Part shown: piece after piece, positions 47,649 to 57,507 of the stretch
Position numbering within the stretch: the stretch's first letter is position 1
Layout of the letters: every line of letters starts with the position of its first letter
From: Streptococcus sanguinis
GTDB lineage: Bacteria > Bacillota > Bacilli > Lactobacillales > Streptococcaceae
Length of the DNA: 64,000 bases
Assembly: GCF_003943735.1 (NCBI RefSeq)
Contig: NZ_RJMV01000006.1
Location: 39,407-103,406 of the forward strand
Direction: 5' to 3'
Made by a program: the position numbers and the translations under genes
Notes under the pieces: model-generated
The model's database searches: none
Told to the model about the DNA's origin: nothing
Seen by the model: only the letters and a program-made list of their open reading frames with translations

Positions 47649-49001
47649 ATGACCAAAGAACAGGACTTTTGGAATCGTATTTTAGAATTGGCTCATGCTC
47701 AGCTAAAACAGACAACTTATGATTTCTTTGTTGCTGAGGCTAAGCTTGTTAAAGTTGAAGAAAAACAAGCTGTTATTTTCCTGGATAGTCCGGTGAAACA
47801 ACTATTTTGGGAGCAAAACTTAGTAGGAGTTATTCTTACTGCAGGATTTGAGATTTTTAATGATCAGATTGCTGGAAAGTATATTTTTGAAGAAGAAACT
47901 AACACTGAAACTTCGAAATCTGTAGTAACTAGTCCTCAAATCAGCACTGTTCAGCCAAGCTTGCCACCTATTGATACTGGCTTAAAGTCAAAATATACCT
48001 TTGATAATTTTGTTCAGGGAGACGGAAATATCTGGGCTAAAGCTGCTGCCTTAGCGGTATCTGAGAATCTAGCCACAACCTATAATCCTCTTTTTATCTA
48101 TGGAGGACCTGGCCTGGGTAAAACTCATTTATTAAATGCTATTGGCAATCAAATTTTAGAAAATATTCCAGATGCGCGTGTCAAGTATATACCGGCTGAA
48201 ACCTTTATTAACGACTTCCTTGAACATTTAAGATTGGGAGAGATGGATAGCTTTAAAAAAATCTATCGTAGTCTGGATCTTCTGCTAATTGATGATATTC
48301 AATCTTTGGGAGGAAAAAAGGTTTCAACTCAGGAAGAATTTTTCAACACTTTCAATGCTCTTCATGGTGAAAATAAACAGATTGTTTTAACCAGCGACCG
48401 CAGTCCTGATCATCTGGACAATTTGGAAGAACGCTTAGTGACACGTTTTAAATGGGGATTAACTCAGAATATTACACCGCCAGATTTTGAAACACGAATT
48501 GCAATTCTGCGAAACAAAATAGAAGATTTGGATTATATTTTCCCGAATGATACCTTGGAATATCTTGCAGGACAATTCGACTCCAATGTCCGCGACTTGG
48601 AAGGTGCTTTGAATGACATCAGTCTCATCGCTAGAGTTCGTCATCTGAAGGAAATCACTATTGATATCGCTGCAGAGGCTATTCGAGCACGCAAGCAGGA
48701 TTCAAGCCAGGTAACAGTTATTCCGATTGATAAGATTCAGTCTGAAGTTGGGAAATTCTATGGTGTTAGTGTCAAAGAGATGAAAGGCAGCCGTCGAGTG
48801 CAAAATATCGTTTTAGCTAGACAGGTAGCTATGTATCTGACTCGTGAGCTGACTGACAACAGTCTGCCTAAAATTGGCCGTGAGTTTGGCGGGAAAGACC
48901 ATACGACCGTTATACATGCACATGGAAAAATCAAAACTATGATTGAATCAGACGACAATTTGCGTTTAGAAATTGAAAGCATCAAGAATAAAATTAAATA
49001 G
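47649..49001 (+). CDS. dnaA: Chromosomal replication initiator protein DnaA
   Basis: 450 residues. Domain I (about 1-80), a variable Thr/Ser/Pro linker, AAA+ domain with Walker [17 protein letters not shown], Walker [11 protein letters not shown] and an arginine finger region. The C-terminal HTH has the signature [15 protein letters not shown]. It melts oriC and loads DnaB. Confidence 0.99.
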   Translation: MTKEQDFWNRILELAHAQLKQTTYDFFVAEAKLVKVEEKQAVIFLDSPVKQLFWEQNLVGVILTAGFEIFNDQIAGKYIFEEETNTETSKSVVTSPQISTVQPSLPPIDTGLKSKYTFDNFVQGDGNIWAKAAALAVSENLATTYNPLFIYGGPGLGKTHLLNAIGNQILENIPDARVKYIPAETFINDFLEHLRLGEMDSFKKIYRSLDLLLIDDIQSLGGKKVSTQEEFFNTFNALHGENKQIVLTSDRSPDHLDNLEERLVTRFKWGLTQNITPPDFETRIAILRNKIEDLDYIFPNDTLEYLAGQFDSNVRDLEGALNDISLIARVRHLKEITIDIAAEAIRARKQDSSQVTVIPIDKIQSEVGKFYGVSVKEMKGSRRVQNIVLARQVAMYLTRELTDNSLPKIGREFGGKDHTTVIHAHGKIKTMIESDDNLRLEIESIKNKIK

Positions 49002-49159
49002 CGTGTGGAAAACTACAGATTTTTTTCAAAACTTATCCACACTTTGTGAACAAGTCTCAAAACTTGTTAGAATAAGGATAAAGCTATTTTTCCACATAAT
49101 TCACACAAACTACTATTACTATTAATCTTATAATCATAAATAAATAAAAAGGAGATCCC
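49002..49159. other. oriC, DnaA-box cluster between dnaA and dnaN
   Basis: TGTGGAAAA (49004), TTATCCACA (49033, perfect), TGTGAACAA (49045) and TTTTCCACA (49088) lie in very AT-rich DNA. A probable dnaN -10 TAGAAT is at 49068-49073. Boxes on both sides of dnaA are typical of Firmicutes bipartite origins; the unwinding element is probably here. Confidence 0.85.
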
Positions 49160-50296
49160 ATGATTCATTTTTCTATTAATAAAAATCTCTTCTTACAAGC
49201 GTTAAATACTACTAAAAGGGCTATCAGCCATAAAAATGCAATTCCTATTCTTTCTACTGTAAAAATCGATGTTACCAAAGAAGGAATCACCTTAATCGGC
49301 TCAAATGGCCAAGTGTCAATTGAAAACTTTATTTCTACTCAAAATGAAAATGCAGGCTTGCTTGTCAACTCAACAGGTTCAATTTTATTAGAAGCGACTT
49401 TCTTTATTAATGTTGTTTCCAGCTTGCCAGATATTATTTTGGATTTTAAAGAAATTGAACAAAAACAAATCGTCTTGACTAGCGGCAAATCAGAGATTAC
49501 CCTGAAAGGAAAAGACGCTGACCAGTATCCACGAATCCAGGAAATTTCTGCCAGCAATCCCTTGGTTCTTGAAACAAAAATTCTCAAAGATGTCATTAAC
49601 GAAACAGCCTTTGCAGCCAGTGTTCAGGAAAGCCGTCCAATTTTGACTGGTGTTCACTTTGTTTTGACAGATAACCGTTCTTTGAAGACAGTTGCGACAG
49701 ACTCCCACAGAATGAGTCAAAAGAAAATTACTCTGGAGAAAAACGGAGATAATTTTGACGTAGTCATTCCAAGTCGTTCTTTACGTGAATTTACGGCTGT
49801 TTTTACCGATGAAATTGAAACGGTAGAGGTTTTCTTTGCTAACAATCAAATTCTTTTCAGAAGCGAAAATATCAGCTTCTACACCCGCCTCTTAGAAGGA
49901 AATTATCCAGATACAGATCGTTTGATTCCAACTGAATTTACGAGTGTCCTTACTTTTAATACTTCTGATTTACGTGCAGCTATGGAACGCGCTCGTCTCT
50001 TGTCTAATGCCACACAGAATGGAACAGTTAAACTTGAGATTGCAGACGGCATTGTCAGTGCCCATGTAAATTCACCAGAGGTCGGCCGTGTTAACGAAGA
50101 AATTGATACAGAAAGTGTAACTGGCGAAGATTTGACCATTAGCTTTAATCCAACTTATTTGATTGATGCTTTGAAGGCCATTGACAGTGAAAAAGTAACG
50201 ATTAGTTTTATCTCATCCGTTCGTCCTTTCACCTTGGTACCGAGTGAAGACACAGAAAACTTTATTCAACTGATTACACCTGTCAGAACTAATTAA
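49160..50296 (+). CDS. dnaN: DNA polymerase III sliding clamp (beta subunit)
   Basis: 378 residues made of three clamp domains: MIHFSINKNLFLQALNTTKRAIS, then VTDSHRMSQKK in the second and the C-terminal FTLVPSEDTENFIQLITPVRTN. Forms the dimeric ring that tethers the polymerase. Ribosome site AAGGAG. Confidence 0.98.
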   Translation: MIHFSINKNLFLQALNTTKRAISHKNAIPILSTVKIDVTKEGITLIGSNGQVSIENFISTQNENAGLLVNSTGSILLEATFFINVVSSLPDIILDFKEIEQKQIVLTSGKSEITLKGKDADQYPRIQEISASNPLVLETKILKDVINETAFAASVQESRPILTGVHFVLTDNRSLKTVATDSHRMSQKKITLEKNGDNFDVVIPSRSLREFTAVFTDEIETVEVFFANNQILFRSENISFYTRLLEGNYPDTDRLIPTEFTSVLTFNTSDLRAAMERARLLSNATQNGTVKLEIADGIVSAHVNSPEVGRVNEEIDTESVTGEDLTISFNPTYLIDALKAIDSEKVTISFISSVRPFTLVPSEDTENFIQLITPVRTN

Positions 50297-50423
50297 GATG
50301 AAAAGCAGTGGGCCAAGTTAAAGATTTTTACTTCTTGGTTCTAAGCTCTTTTCATTTACAAAGTATGATAGATGCTTAAGTTTTCTTCCTGGACTATGCT
50401 AGTTCCTTGAAAGGAGAAAGAAA

Positions 50424-50618
50424 ATGTATGAAATTGGTCATTTTGTAGAAATGAAAAAGCCCCATGCCTGCACCATTAAATCGACTGGAAAAAAGGCAAA
50501 TCGCTGGGAAATCACAAGGGTTGGTGCAGATATCAAAATCCGTTGCACTAATTGTGAACATCTTGTAATGATGAGTCGTCACGATTTTGAAAGAAAAATG
50601 AAGAAAATAATTAATTAG
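50424..50618 (+). CDS. DUF951 family protein
   Basis: 64 residues: YEIGHFVEMKKPHACTIKS, then GADIKIRCTNCEHLVMMSR with a CxxC pair. A conserved small Firmicutes family usually next to dnaN/ychF; function unknown. Ribosome site AAAGGAG. Confidence 0.92.
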   Translation: MYEIGHFVEMKKPHACTIKSTGKKANRWEITRVGADIKIRCTNCEHLVMMSRHDFERKMKKIIN

Positions 50619-50706
50619 ACGAAAACTCATCGTAAATGCTATTGTGGAAAACCAATTTGCATTGCTGAAGATCAGATTTAGATTTGATTTTCTTGTTTTT
50701 CAATCA

Positions 50707-50741
50707 AAAATGGATAGGACTTTCTAAGTCCTATCCATTTT
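50707..50741. terminator. Bidirectional terminator between DUF951 and the DUF1307 gene
   Basis: Stem AAAATGGATAGGACTT with AAGTCCTATCCATTTT around TCT, then TGCTTTTATTT on the plus side. Confidence 0.85.
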
Positions 50742-50745
50742 GCTT

Positions 50746-51237
50746 TTATTTAAGATCTTCAAATTTACCGTCTTTAACTTCTTTATAGCCTGCTTTTTCA
50801 AGTAATTTAGCAGTTTCTTTATAGCTGATATAATCTGCTTTTTGATTACCAGATGTTTGAAGAAGCTGTTTACTTTGTAGTTCTTCAATATCAGCTTTAC
50901 TGAAATCAATTGTCAGTTTTTCAGTTAAATAATCATCTTTGTACTCAATTTTATGAGTTAATCCTTTGATACCCTCAATAGATTTAGCATAGGCTTCTGT
51001 CTGCTCTTTAGCAGTGTCTTTTGTCAAGCCAACTGGTTTATAGTAGAAGGTGTTGTTTGTTTCGTTTATAAGAAGCTCATCACCTTTATATTCAACAGTG
51101 ATACGACTATCTTGCTTAGTACTTTGGTCAATCAGCTGGAAATAAGCTTTTTTAGGACTGCTGCAGGCAGCTAAAACAAACAAAGCGGAAATCGCAAGGA
51201 AGGAAAGAAAAAGTGTTTTGAAAGTATTCTTTTTCAT
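50746..51237 (-). CDS. YehR-like lipoprotein (DUF1307)
   Basis: 163 residues. The signal peptide ends in the lipobox VLAACSS (Cys about 25), followed by a compact alpha/beta domain with DELLINETNNTFYYKPVG and DYISYKETAKLLEKAGYKEV. It matches the YehR/DUF1307 lipoprotein family, of unknown function. The only minus-strand gene right of htrA, on the lagging strand. Confidence 0.82.
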   Translation of the reverse strand: MKKNTFKTLFLSFLAISALFVLAACSSPKKAYFQLIDQSTKQDSRITVEYKGDELLINETNNTFYYKPVGLTKDTAKEQTEAYAKSIEGIKGLTHKIEYKDDYLTEKLTIDFSKADIEELQSKQLLQTSGNQKADYISYKETAKLLEKAGYKEVKDGKFEDLK

Positions 51238-51403
51238 TAGGGACTCCTTTAATAAGAATATTAGCTATATTATACCATTTTTTTCTTCAATTTATTTTAC
51301 ATTTTTGTAAAGAAAGCTAGAAAAAATAACTAAAATCCGCTGTTTAGGATAAGGATTTATGGTATAATGGTTTGGATTGAAAAGATGAATGGAGAAGATA
51401 AGA

Positions 51404-52519
51404 ATGGCTTTGACAGCAGGAATCGTTGGTTTACCCAATGTTGGTAAGTCAACTTTATTTAATGCAATTACAAAAGCAGGTGCAGAAGCAGCTAATTATC
51501 CTTTTGCGACAATTGATCCAAATGTCGGGCGGGTAGAAGTTCCGGATGCTCGTTTGGATAAATTAACAGAACTCATCAAACCACAGAAGAAGGTTCCAAC
51601 AACCTTCGAGTTTACTGACATTGCTGGAATTGTGAAAGGTGCTTCAAAAGGAGAAGGACTAGGGAATAAATTCTTGGCTAATATCCGTGAAGTAGATGCT
51701 ATCGTTCATGTAGTACGTGCTTTTGATGATGAAAATGTCATGCGGGAACAAGGCCGTGAATCTGATTTTGTAGATCCAATGGCAGATATTGAGACCATTA
51801 ATCTAGAATTGATTTTAGCAGACTTAGAAAGTATTAACAAACGTTATGCGCGTGTAGAGAAGATGGCTCGTACTCAAAAAGATAAGGATTCAGTGGCAGA
51901 ATTTAATGTTTTACAGAAAATTAAGCTTGTCCTGGAAGATGGTCTGTCAGCTCGTACAATTGAATTCACAGAAGAAGAGCAAAAAATCGTCAAAGGACTC
52001 TTTCTTTTAACGACTAAGCCGGTTCTCTATGTGGCCAATGTCAGTGAATATGAGGTAGCAGATCTAGATAATATTGACTATGTGAAGCAGATTCGTGAAT
52101 TTGCAGCTACAGAAAATGCTGAAGTTGTTGTCATTTCAGCACGTGCAGAGGAAGAGATTTCTGAATTGGACGATGAAGATAAGTCAGAATTTCTGGAAGC
52201 TATCGGCTTGACAGAATCAGGTGTGGATAAACTGACCAGAGCAGCTTATCATCTGTTGGGACTTGGAACCTACTTTACAGCTGGTGAAAAGGAAGTGCGT
52301 GCTTGGACCTTTAAGCGTGGAATGAAAGCTCCGCAAGCAGCTGGCATTATTCACTCAGACTTTGAAAAAGGCTTTATTCGAGCAGTGACTATGTCTTATG
52401 ATGACTTAGTGCACTATGGCAGCGAAAAAGCAGTTAAAGAAGCTGGACGTTTGCGCGAAGAAGGAAAAGAATATATCGTTCAAGATGGCGATATTATGGA
52501 ATTTAGATTTAATGTGTAA
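51404..52519 (+). CDS. ychF: Redox-regulated ATPase YchF (Obg family)
   Basis: 371 residues from ATG 51404, preceded by GGAG; an in-frame ATG five codons upstream is weaker. G1 GIVGLPNVGKSTLFNA, G3 DIAGIVKGASKGEGLG, a non-canonical G4 giving ATP specificity (NVSE), and a C-terminal TGS domain ending GDIMEFRFNV. Binds ribosomes. Confidence 0.97.
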   Translation: MALTAGIVGLPNVGKSTLFNAITKAGAEAANYPFATIDPNVGRVEVPDARLDKLTELIKPQKKVPTTFEFTDIAGIVKGASKGEGLGNKFLANIREVDAIVHVVRAFDDENVMREQGRESDFVDPMADIETINLELILADLESINKRYARVEKMARTQKDKDSVAEFNVLQKIKLVLEDGLSARTIEFTEEEQKIVKGLFLLTTKPVLYVANVSEYEVADLDNIDYVKQIREFAATENAEVVVISARAEEEISELDDEDKSEFLEAIGLTESGVDKLTRAAYHLLGLGTYFTAGEKEVRAWTFKRGMKAPQAAGIIHSDFEKGFIRAVTMSYDDLVHYGSEKAVKEAGRLREEGKEYIVQDGDIMEFRFNV

Positions 52520-52592
52520 AGTATTTGTAAAGTCTAAAAATTCTAGGTTGGAAATTTTTTTCCAGCCCTTTTGGCTTCTATAAAGGAGAAAA

Positions 52593-53162
52593 ATGGTAAA
52601 GTTAATAGTCGGTCTGGGAAATCCAGGAGAAAAATATATTGAAACGAAACATAATATTGGGTTTATGCTAATTGACAAGATTTGTAAAGATCTTGATTTA
52701 AAGTTTACAGCTGATAAAATCTTTCAAGCAGATATCGCCTCTACTTTTCTAAATGGTGAAAAAGTCTATTTTGTCAAACCAACTACATTTATGAATGAGA
52801 GCGGAAAGGCCGTTCAAGCTTTACTGGCATACTATGGTTTAGATATAGAGGATTTATTGGTCATCTATGATGATTTGGATATGGAAGTTGGTAAGATTCG
52901 TTTGCGCAGCAAGGGTTCAGCTGGTGGCCATAACGGTATTAAATCTATTATCAAACACATTGGAATTCAAGAGTTTAAACGGATAAAGATAGGTATTGGC
53001 CGTCCAAAAGAAGGTATGACAGTGGTTCACCATGTTCTAGGAAAATTTGATACAGATAATTATATAACAATTCTGAAGACTCTTGATAAGGTTGACAATG
53101 CTGTAAATTATTATTTACAGTCAGGCAATTTTGAACAAACAATGCAGAAATACAATGGATAA
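52593..53162 (+). CDS. pth: Peptidyl-tRNA hydrolase
   Basis: 189 residues. [22 protein letters not shown] with the catalytic His in KHNIGF, then FMNESGKAV and [13 protein letters not shown]. Frees tRNA from aborted peptidyl-tRNA. Ribosome site AAAGGAG; 4 bp before mfd. Confidence 0.98.
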   Translation: MVKLIVGLGNPGEKYIETKHNIGFMLIDKICKDLDLKFTADKIFQADIASTFLNGEKVYFVKPTTFMNESGKAVQALLAYYGLDIEDLLVIYDDLDMEVGKIRLRSKGSAGGHNGIKSIIKHIGIQEFKRIKIGIGRPKEGMTVVHHVLGKFDTDNYITILKTLDKVDNAVNYYLQSGNFEQTMQKYNG

Positions 53163-53166
53163 TAAA

Positions 53167-56100
53167 ATGAACCTGATTGACTTATTTTGTCAAAACCAGC
53201 AAATTTCAGATTGGAAGAAAAATCTCCATAAAAGCAGCAGACAGTTGATAATGGGACTGTCTGCATCAACAAAAGCGATTACTATAGCGGCTGGATTAGA
53301 AGAAGCGGATAAAATCCTTGTGCTGGCTTCTAGTCAAAATGAAGCAGATCGTTTGGCTAGTGATTTGATTTCTTTGTTGGGAGAAGACAAGGTCTATACT
53401 TTCTTAGCAGATGATACTCCTATAGCAGAATTTGTTTTTGCTTCACAGGAAAAAATATTTTCGAGATTAGATGCTCTAAACTTTTTAATAGACCATCAAA
53501 AGTCTGGAATTCTAGTTACTAATGTCGCAGCCAGCAAATTACTCTTGCCTGATCCTATTGATTTTAAAAATACCAATATAAATTTGACAGTTGGACAAGA
53601 ATATGACCTAAATAATCTTGTAAAGATGTTGTCAAGTTCAGGATACAAGAAGGTGTCTCAAGTTTTAAGTCAGGGAGAATATAGTCTAAGAGGAGACATC
53701 TTAGACATTTTTGAGCGCTCAGCAGAGGCACCTTATCGCCTGGAGTTTTTTGGCGATGAAATTGATGGTATTCGGATTTTCAATCCAGAAAATCAAACTT
53801 CAATTGATAACATAGAAAGTATTTTGATTAAACCTGCTTCTGATATCCTGCTTTCTGAGAAAGATTATGCTCGAGGACGGGAAAATCTGGAAGCTATTTT
53901 AGAAAAAGCTGTTGATCCTGCTTTGAAATCTTACTTAGAAGAGCTACTAATAAGTGCCAAAGAGGAGTTCCATCATGCAGATATTCGCAAATTCCTTTCT
54001 TATTTTTATCAGAAAGAATGGACTATTTTAGACTACTTGCCTGTTCATAGTCCTGTGTTTTTTGATGATTTTCAAAAAATTGTGGATCGACATGCTCAAT
54101 TTGAACTGGAAACAGCTAGTTTGTTGACAGATAATTTACAAAATTGTAAAGCTTTATCAAGTCAGAAATATTTTGCAGATAAGTACCAAGATTATCGTCA
54201 ATATAAACCAGCAACCTTCTTTTCAAGCTTTCAAAAAGGTTTGGGAAATCTGAAATTTGATGCTTTGTATCAATTCAATCAGTACCCAATGCAAGAATTT
54301 TTCAGCCAGTTTCCCTTGTTCAAGGAAGAGATTAATCGTTATAAAAAATCTGGCTATACAATAATTTTACAAGCAAATTCTTCGGTAGGTTTACAAAGTT
54401 TACATAAAAATTTACAGGAATATGATATTCATTTAGACTATATAAAAGAGGCTGAGATTCACAAAAATGCAGTTCAGCTTATAGAAGGAAATCTTGTTCA
54501 GGGTTTTAATTTCGTAGATGAGAAAATTGTTCTTATTACAGAGTACGAAATTATTCACAAGAAAATAAAACGAAAAATCCGGCGACAGAATATCTCAAAT
54601 GCCGAACGACTGAAAGATTATAATGAGCTAGAAAAAGGGGATTATGTTGTCCATAATATTCATGGGATAGGACGTTATTTGGGAATAGAAACGATTGAAA
54701 TATCTGGTGTCCACCGTGATTATCTGACGATTCAATATCAAAATTCTGATCGTATTTCGATTCCAGTTGACCAGATTGATCTCCTATCAAAGTATGTTGC
54801 CAGCGATGGAAAAACACCTAAGGTAAATAAGCTAAATGACGGTCGCTTCCAGAAGAGTAAGCAAAAAGTTCAGCATCAGGTTCAGGATATTGCGGATGAT
54901 TTGATTAAACTATATGCTGAACGCAGCCAGCTAAAAGGTTTTGCTTTCTCAACGGATGATTCTAATCAAGAGGAATTTGACAATGATTTTCCCTATGTTG
55001 AAACAGAGGACCAGCTAAGAAGTATTCAGGAAGTGAAGAAGGATATGGAAAGCAGTCGTCCAATGGACCGGCTCTTAGTTGGTGATGTCGGCTTTGGAAA
55101 AACAGAAGTAGCTATGCGGGCTGCTTTTAAGGCTGTCAACGATCATAAACAGGTGGCTGTATTAGTACCAACAACGGTTTTAGCCCAGCAGCACTATACT
55201 AACTTTAAAGAACGCTTTAATGATTTTGCGGTTAATGTCGAGGTACTCAGCCGTTTCAGGAGTAAAGCAGAACAAAAACAGACTCTGGAGAAGCTGCAGA
55301 AGGGACAAGTTGATATTATCATCGGAACCCACCGACTCTTATCAAAAGATGTAGAATTTGCGGATTTAGGTTTAATCATCATTGATGAGGAGCAGCGTTT
55401 TGGAGTTAAACATAAGGAAACATTAAAAGAATTGAAAAAGAAAGTTGATGTCTTAACTTTGACAGCAACTCCTATTCCTCGAACTCTTCATATGTCTATG
55501 CTGGGGATACGCGATTTGTCAGTCATTGAGACCCCGCCTACCAATCGCTATCCTGTTCAGACCTATGTTTTAGAAAGCAATCCTACAGTAATTCGAGAAG
55601 CTGTCTTACGTGAAATAGACCGAGGTGGACAGGTTTACTATCTTTACAACAAGGTTGACACAATTGAACAGAAAGTTTCGGAATTAAGAGAGTTAATCCC
55701 AGAAGTTTCTATAGGCTATGTTCATGGTCAAATGAGTGAGATTCGTTTAGAAAATACTTTACTGGATTTCATCAATGGAGAATACGATATTTTGGTGACC
55801 ACAACCATTATTGAAACTGGAGTTGATATTCCAAATGCCAATACTTTGTTTGTAGAAAATGCTGACCATATGGGGCTGTCAACCTTGTATCAACTTCGTG
55901 GACGGGTTGGCCGCAGTAATCGGATTGCCTACGCTTATCTGATGTACAGACCAGATAAGATCCTAACAGAAGTTTCTGAAAAGCGTCTAGAGGCTATTAA
56001 GGGATTTACAGAGTTAGGTTCTGGATTTAAGATTGCCATGCGAGATTTGTCTATTCGAGGGGCTGGCAATATTTTAGGAAGTATGCAATCTGGCTTTATT

Positions 56101-56658
56101 GATTCTGTTGGTTTTGAAATGTATTCACAGCTTCTAGAAGAAGCCATTGCTAAAAAGCAGGGGAGAGAGAATAAGCGTCAAAAGAGCAATGCAGAGATTA
56201 ATCTGCAGATTGATGCCTATCTGCCTAGTGACTATATTTCTGATGAAAGACAGAAAATTGAAATTTACAAGAGAATTCGTGAGATTGACAGTCGTGTAAA
56301 CTATGAAAATCTACAGAATGAATTGATTGATCGCTTTGGTGAATACCCTGATGTTGTAGCCTATCTGTTGGAGATTGGACTTGCTAAGTCTTATTTAGAT
56401 CAGGCATTTGTAAAGTCAGTGGAACGCCAGCAGAATGCAGTAATTATTCATTTTGAGAAGATTTCGCAGCAACTTTATCTAACGCAGGATTATTTTGAAG
56501 CACTTTCGATGACGAATTTAAAAGCTCGAATTGGTGAAAAAAATGGCTTAATTGAAGTGATTTTTGATGTGAGGAACAAAAAAGATTATGAGATTTTAGA
56601 AGGTCTAGTTAATTTTGGAGAAAAGATGCTGGAAATTAAACACCGCAAGGCAGAATAA
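53167..56658 (+). CDS. mfd: Transcription-repair coupling factor Mfd
   Basis: 1163 residues from ATG 53167, which aligns with the usual MxLxDLF start. UvrB-like N-terminal part, RNA-polymerase-interacting domain (about 480-560: GDYVVHNIHGIGRYLG), translocase with Walker A LLVGDVGFGKTEVAMRAAF, DEEQRF box and TATPIPRTLHMS, and the TRCF C-terminal domain. Displaces stalled polymerase and recruits UvrA. Confidence 0.98.
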   Translation: MNLIDLFCQNQQISDWKKNLHKSSRQLIMGLSASTKAITIAAGLEEADKILVLASSQNEADRLASDLISLLGEDKVYTFLADDTPIAEFVFASQEKIFSRLDALNFLIDHQKSGILVTNVAASKLLLPDPIDFKNTNINLTVGQEYDLNNLVKMLSSSGYKKVSQVLSQGEYSLRGDILDIFERSAEAPYRLEFFGDEIDGIRIFNPENQTSIDNIESILIKPASDILLSEKDYARGRENLEAILEKAVDPALKSYLEELLISAKEEFHHADIRKFLSYFYQKEWTILDYLPVHSPVFFDDFQKIVDRHAQFELETASLLTDNLQNCKALSSQKYFADKYQDYRQYKPATFFSSFQKGLGNLKFDALYQFNQYPMQEFFSQFPLFKEEINRYKKSGYTIILQANSSVGLQSLHKNLQEYDIHLDYIKEAEIHKNAVQLIEGNLVQGFNFVDEKIVLITEYEIIHKKIKRKIRRQNISNAERLKDYNELEKGDYVVHNIHGIGRYLGIETIEISGVHRDYLTIQYQNSDRISIPVDQIDLLSKYVASDGKTPKVNKLNDGRFQKSKQKVQHQVQDIADDLIKLYAERSQLKGFAFSTDDSNQEEFDNDFPYVETEDQLRSIQEVKKDMESSRPMDRLLVGDVGFGKTEVAMRAAFKAVNDHKQVAVLVPTTVLAQQHYTNFKERFNDFAVNVEVLSRFRSKAEQKQTLEKLQKGQVDIIIGTHRLLSKDVEFADLGLIIIDEEQRFGVKHKETLKELKKKVDVLTLTATPIPRTLHMSMLGIRDLSVIETPPTNRYPVQTYVLESNPTVIREAVLREIDRGGQVYYLYNKVDTIEQKVSELRELIPEVSIGYVHGQMSEIRLENTLLDFINGEYDILVTTTIIETGVDIPNANTLFVENADHMGLSTLYQLRGRVGRSNRIAYAYLMYRPDKILTEVSEKRLEAIKGFTELGSGFKIAMRDLSIRGAGNILGSMQSGFIDSVGFEMYSQLLEEAIAKKQGRENKRQKSNAEINLQIDAYLPSDYISDERQKIEIYKRIREIDSRVNYENLQNELIDRFGEYPDVVAYLLEIGLAKSYLDQAFVKSVERQQNAVIIHFEKISQQLYLTQDYFEALSMTNLKARIGEKNGLIEVIFDVRNKKDYEILEGLVNFGEKMLEIKHRKAE

Positions 56659-56748
56659 AGGTTACAATTCAGTGAAGTTTGGCTTTTTAAGCTCTATTTT
56701 TCTCAAAAAATGGTAGAATAATAAATTAAGAGAAAATGAGGTAATAGG

Positions 56749-57015
56749 ATGAGATTAGATAAATATTTGAAAGTGTCACGGATTATCAAGCGACGTCCAG
56801 TGGCTAAAGAAGTAGCTGACAAGGGCCGGATAAAAGTGAACGGTATCTTGGCTAAGAGCTCAACAGATTTGAAAGTGGATGACTTGGTTGAAGTACGCTT
56901 TGGTAATAAACTCTTGACTGTAAAGGTTCTGGAGATGAAAGATAGTACCAAAAAAGAAGATGCAGCTAAAATGTACGAAATAGTCAGTGAAACAAGGATA
57001 GAAGAAGATGCCTAA
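56749..57015 (+). CDS. rqcP: S4-domain RNA-binding protein RqcP (YabO)
   Basis: 88 residues: [20 protein letters not shown] and [15 protein letters not shown] form the S4/Hsp15 fold. RqcP stabilises tRNA on stalled 50S subunits during alanine tailing with RqcH. Overlaps divIC by 8 bp; the mfd-rqcP-divIC order is conserved. Confidence 0.93.
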   Translation: MRLDKYLKVSRIIKRRPVAKEVADKGRIKVNGILAKSSTDLKVDDLVEVRFGNKLLTVKVLEMKDSTKKEDAAKMYEIVSETRIEEDA

Positions 57016-57376
57016 AAATATCGTCCAACTCAATAATCGTTTTATTCAAGATGAAAATCAACGCCGCAGATATGTGGATCAGGAACGGCGGAAACGCAAC
57101 CGTTTTATGGGCTGGGTTCTGATTTTGGTGATCCTCTTATTTATTTTACCTACCTATAATTTGTACCAGAGTTATCAAACCTTGCTGCAGCGTCGTGAAC
57201 AGTATTCTAAACTCCAGGAGAAATATCAGACACTCAGCGAAGAAAAGGTCTATCAATCTGATATAGCAACAAAGTTAAAAGATGACAGCTATGCTGCTAA
57301 GTATGCACGCGCTAAATACTCTTTTTCAAAAGAGGGTGAGTACATTTATACTATCCCAGATTTATTACCGCAGTAG
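57008..57376 (+). CDS. divIC: Septum formation initiator DivIC (FtsB-like)
   Basis: 122 residues: a basic cytoplasmic start ([17 protein letters not shown]), one membrane span (about 37-57: [18 protein letters not shown]), a coiled coil ([21 protein letters not shown]) and the conserved end [18 protein letters not shown]. Acts with FtsL and DivIB at the division site. Confidence 0.95.
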   Translation: MPKNIVQLNNRFIQDENQRRRYVDQERRKRNRFMGWVLILVILLFILPTYNLYQSYQTLLQRREQYSKLQEKYQTLSEEKVYQSDIATKLKDDSYAAKYARAKYSFSKEGEYIYTIPDLLPQ

Positions 57377-57378
57377 TT

Positions 57379-57507
57379 ATGGAAGATTTACTAAAAACAA
57401 TTGAGCAGTTCTTGGCCTTTTCAGATGAGAAATTAGAAGAACTGTCTGAAAAAAATCAAGCTTTGAAACTTCAAGAAAATCAAAAGGAAAGGGGAAAACA
57501 TGCGTAA
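57379..57507 (+). CDS. Small acidic coiled-coil protein (SP_0009-like, 42 aa)
   Basis: Starts 2 bp after the divIC stop and overlaps the next gene by 8 bp. The product MEDLLKTIEQFLAFSDEKLE ... NQALKLQENQ is helical and Glu/Lys-rich. A similar small gene sits at this place in pneumococcus. Function unknown; the coupling and position make it likely real. Confidence 0.75.
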   Translation: MEDLLKTIEQFLAFSDEKLEELSEKNQALKLQENQKERGKHA

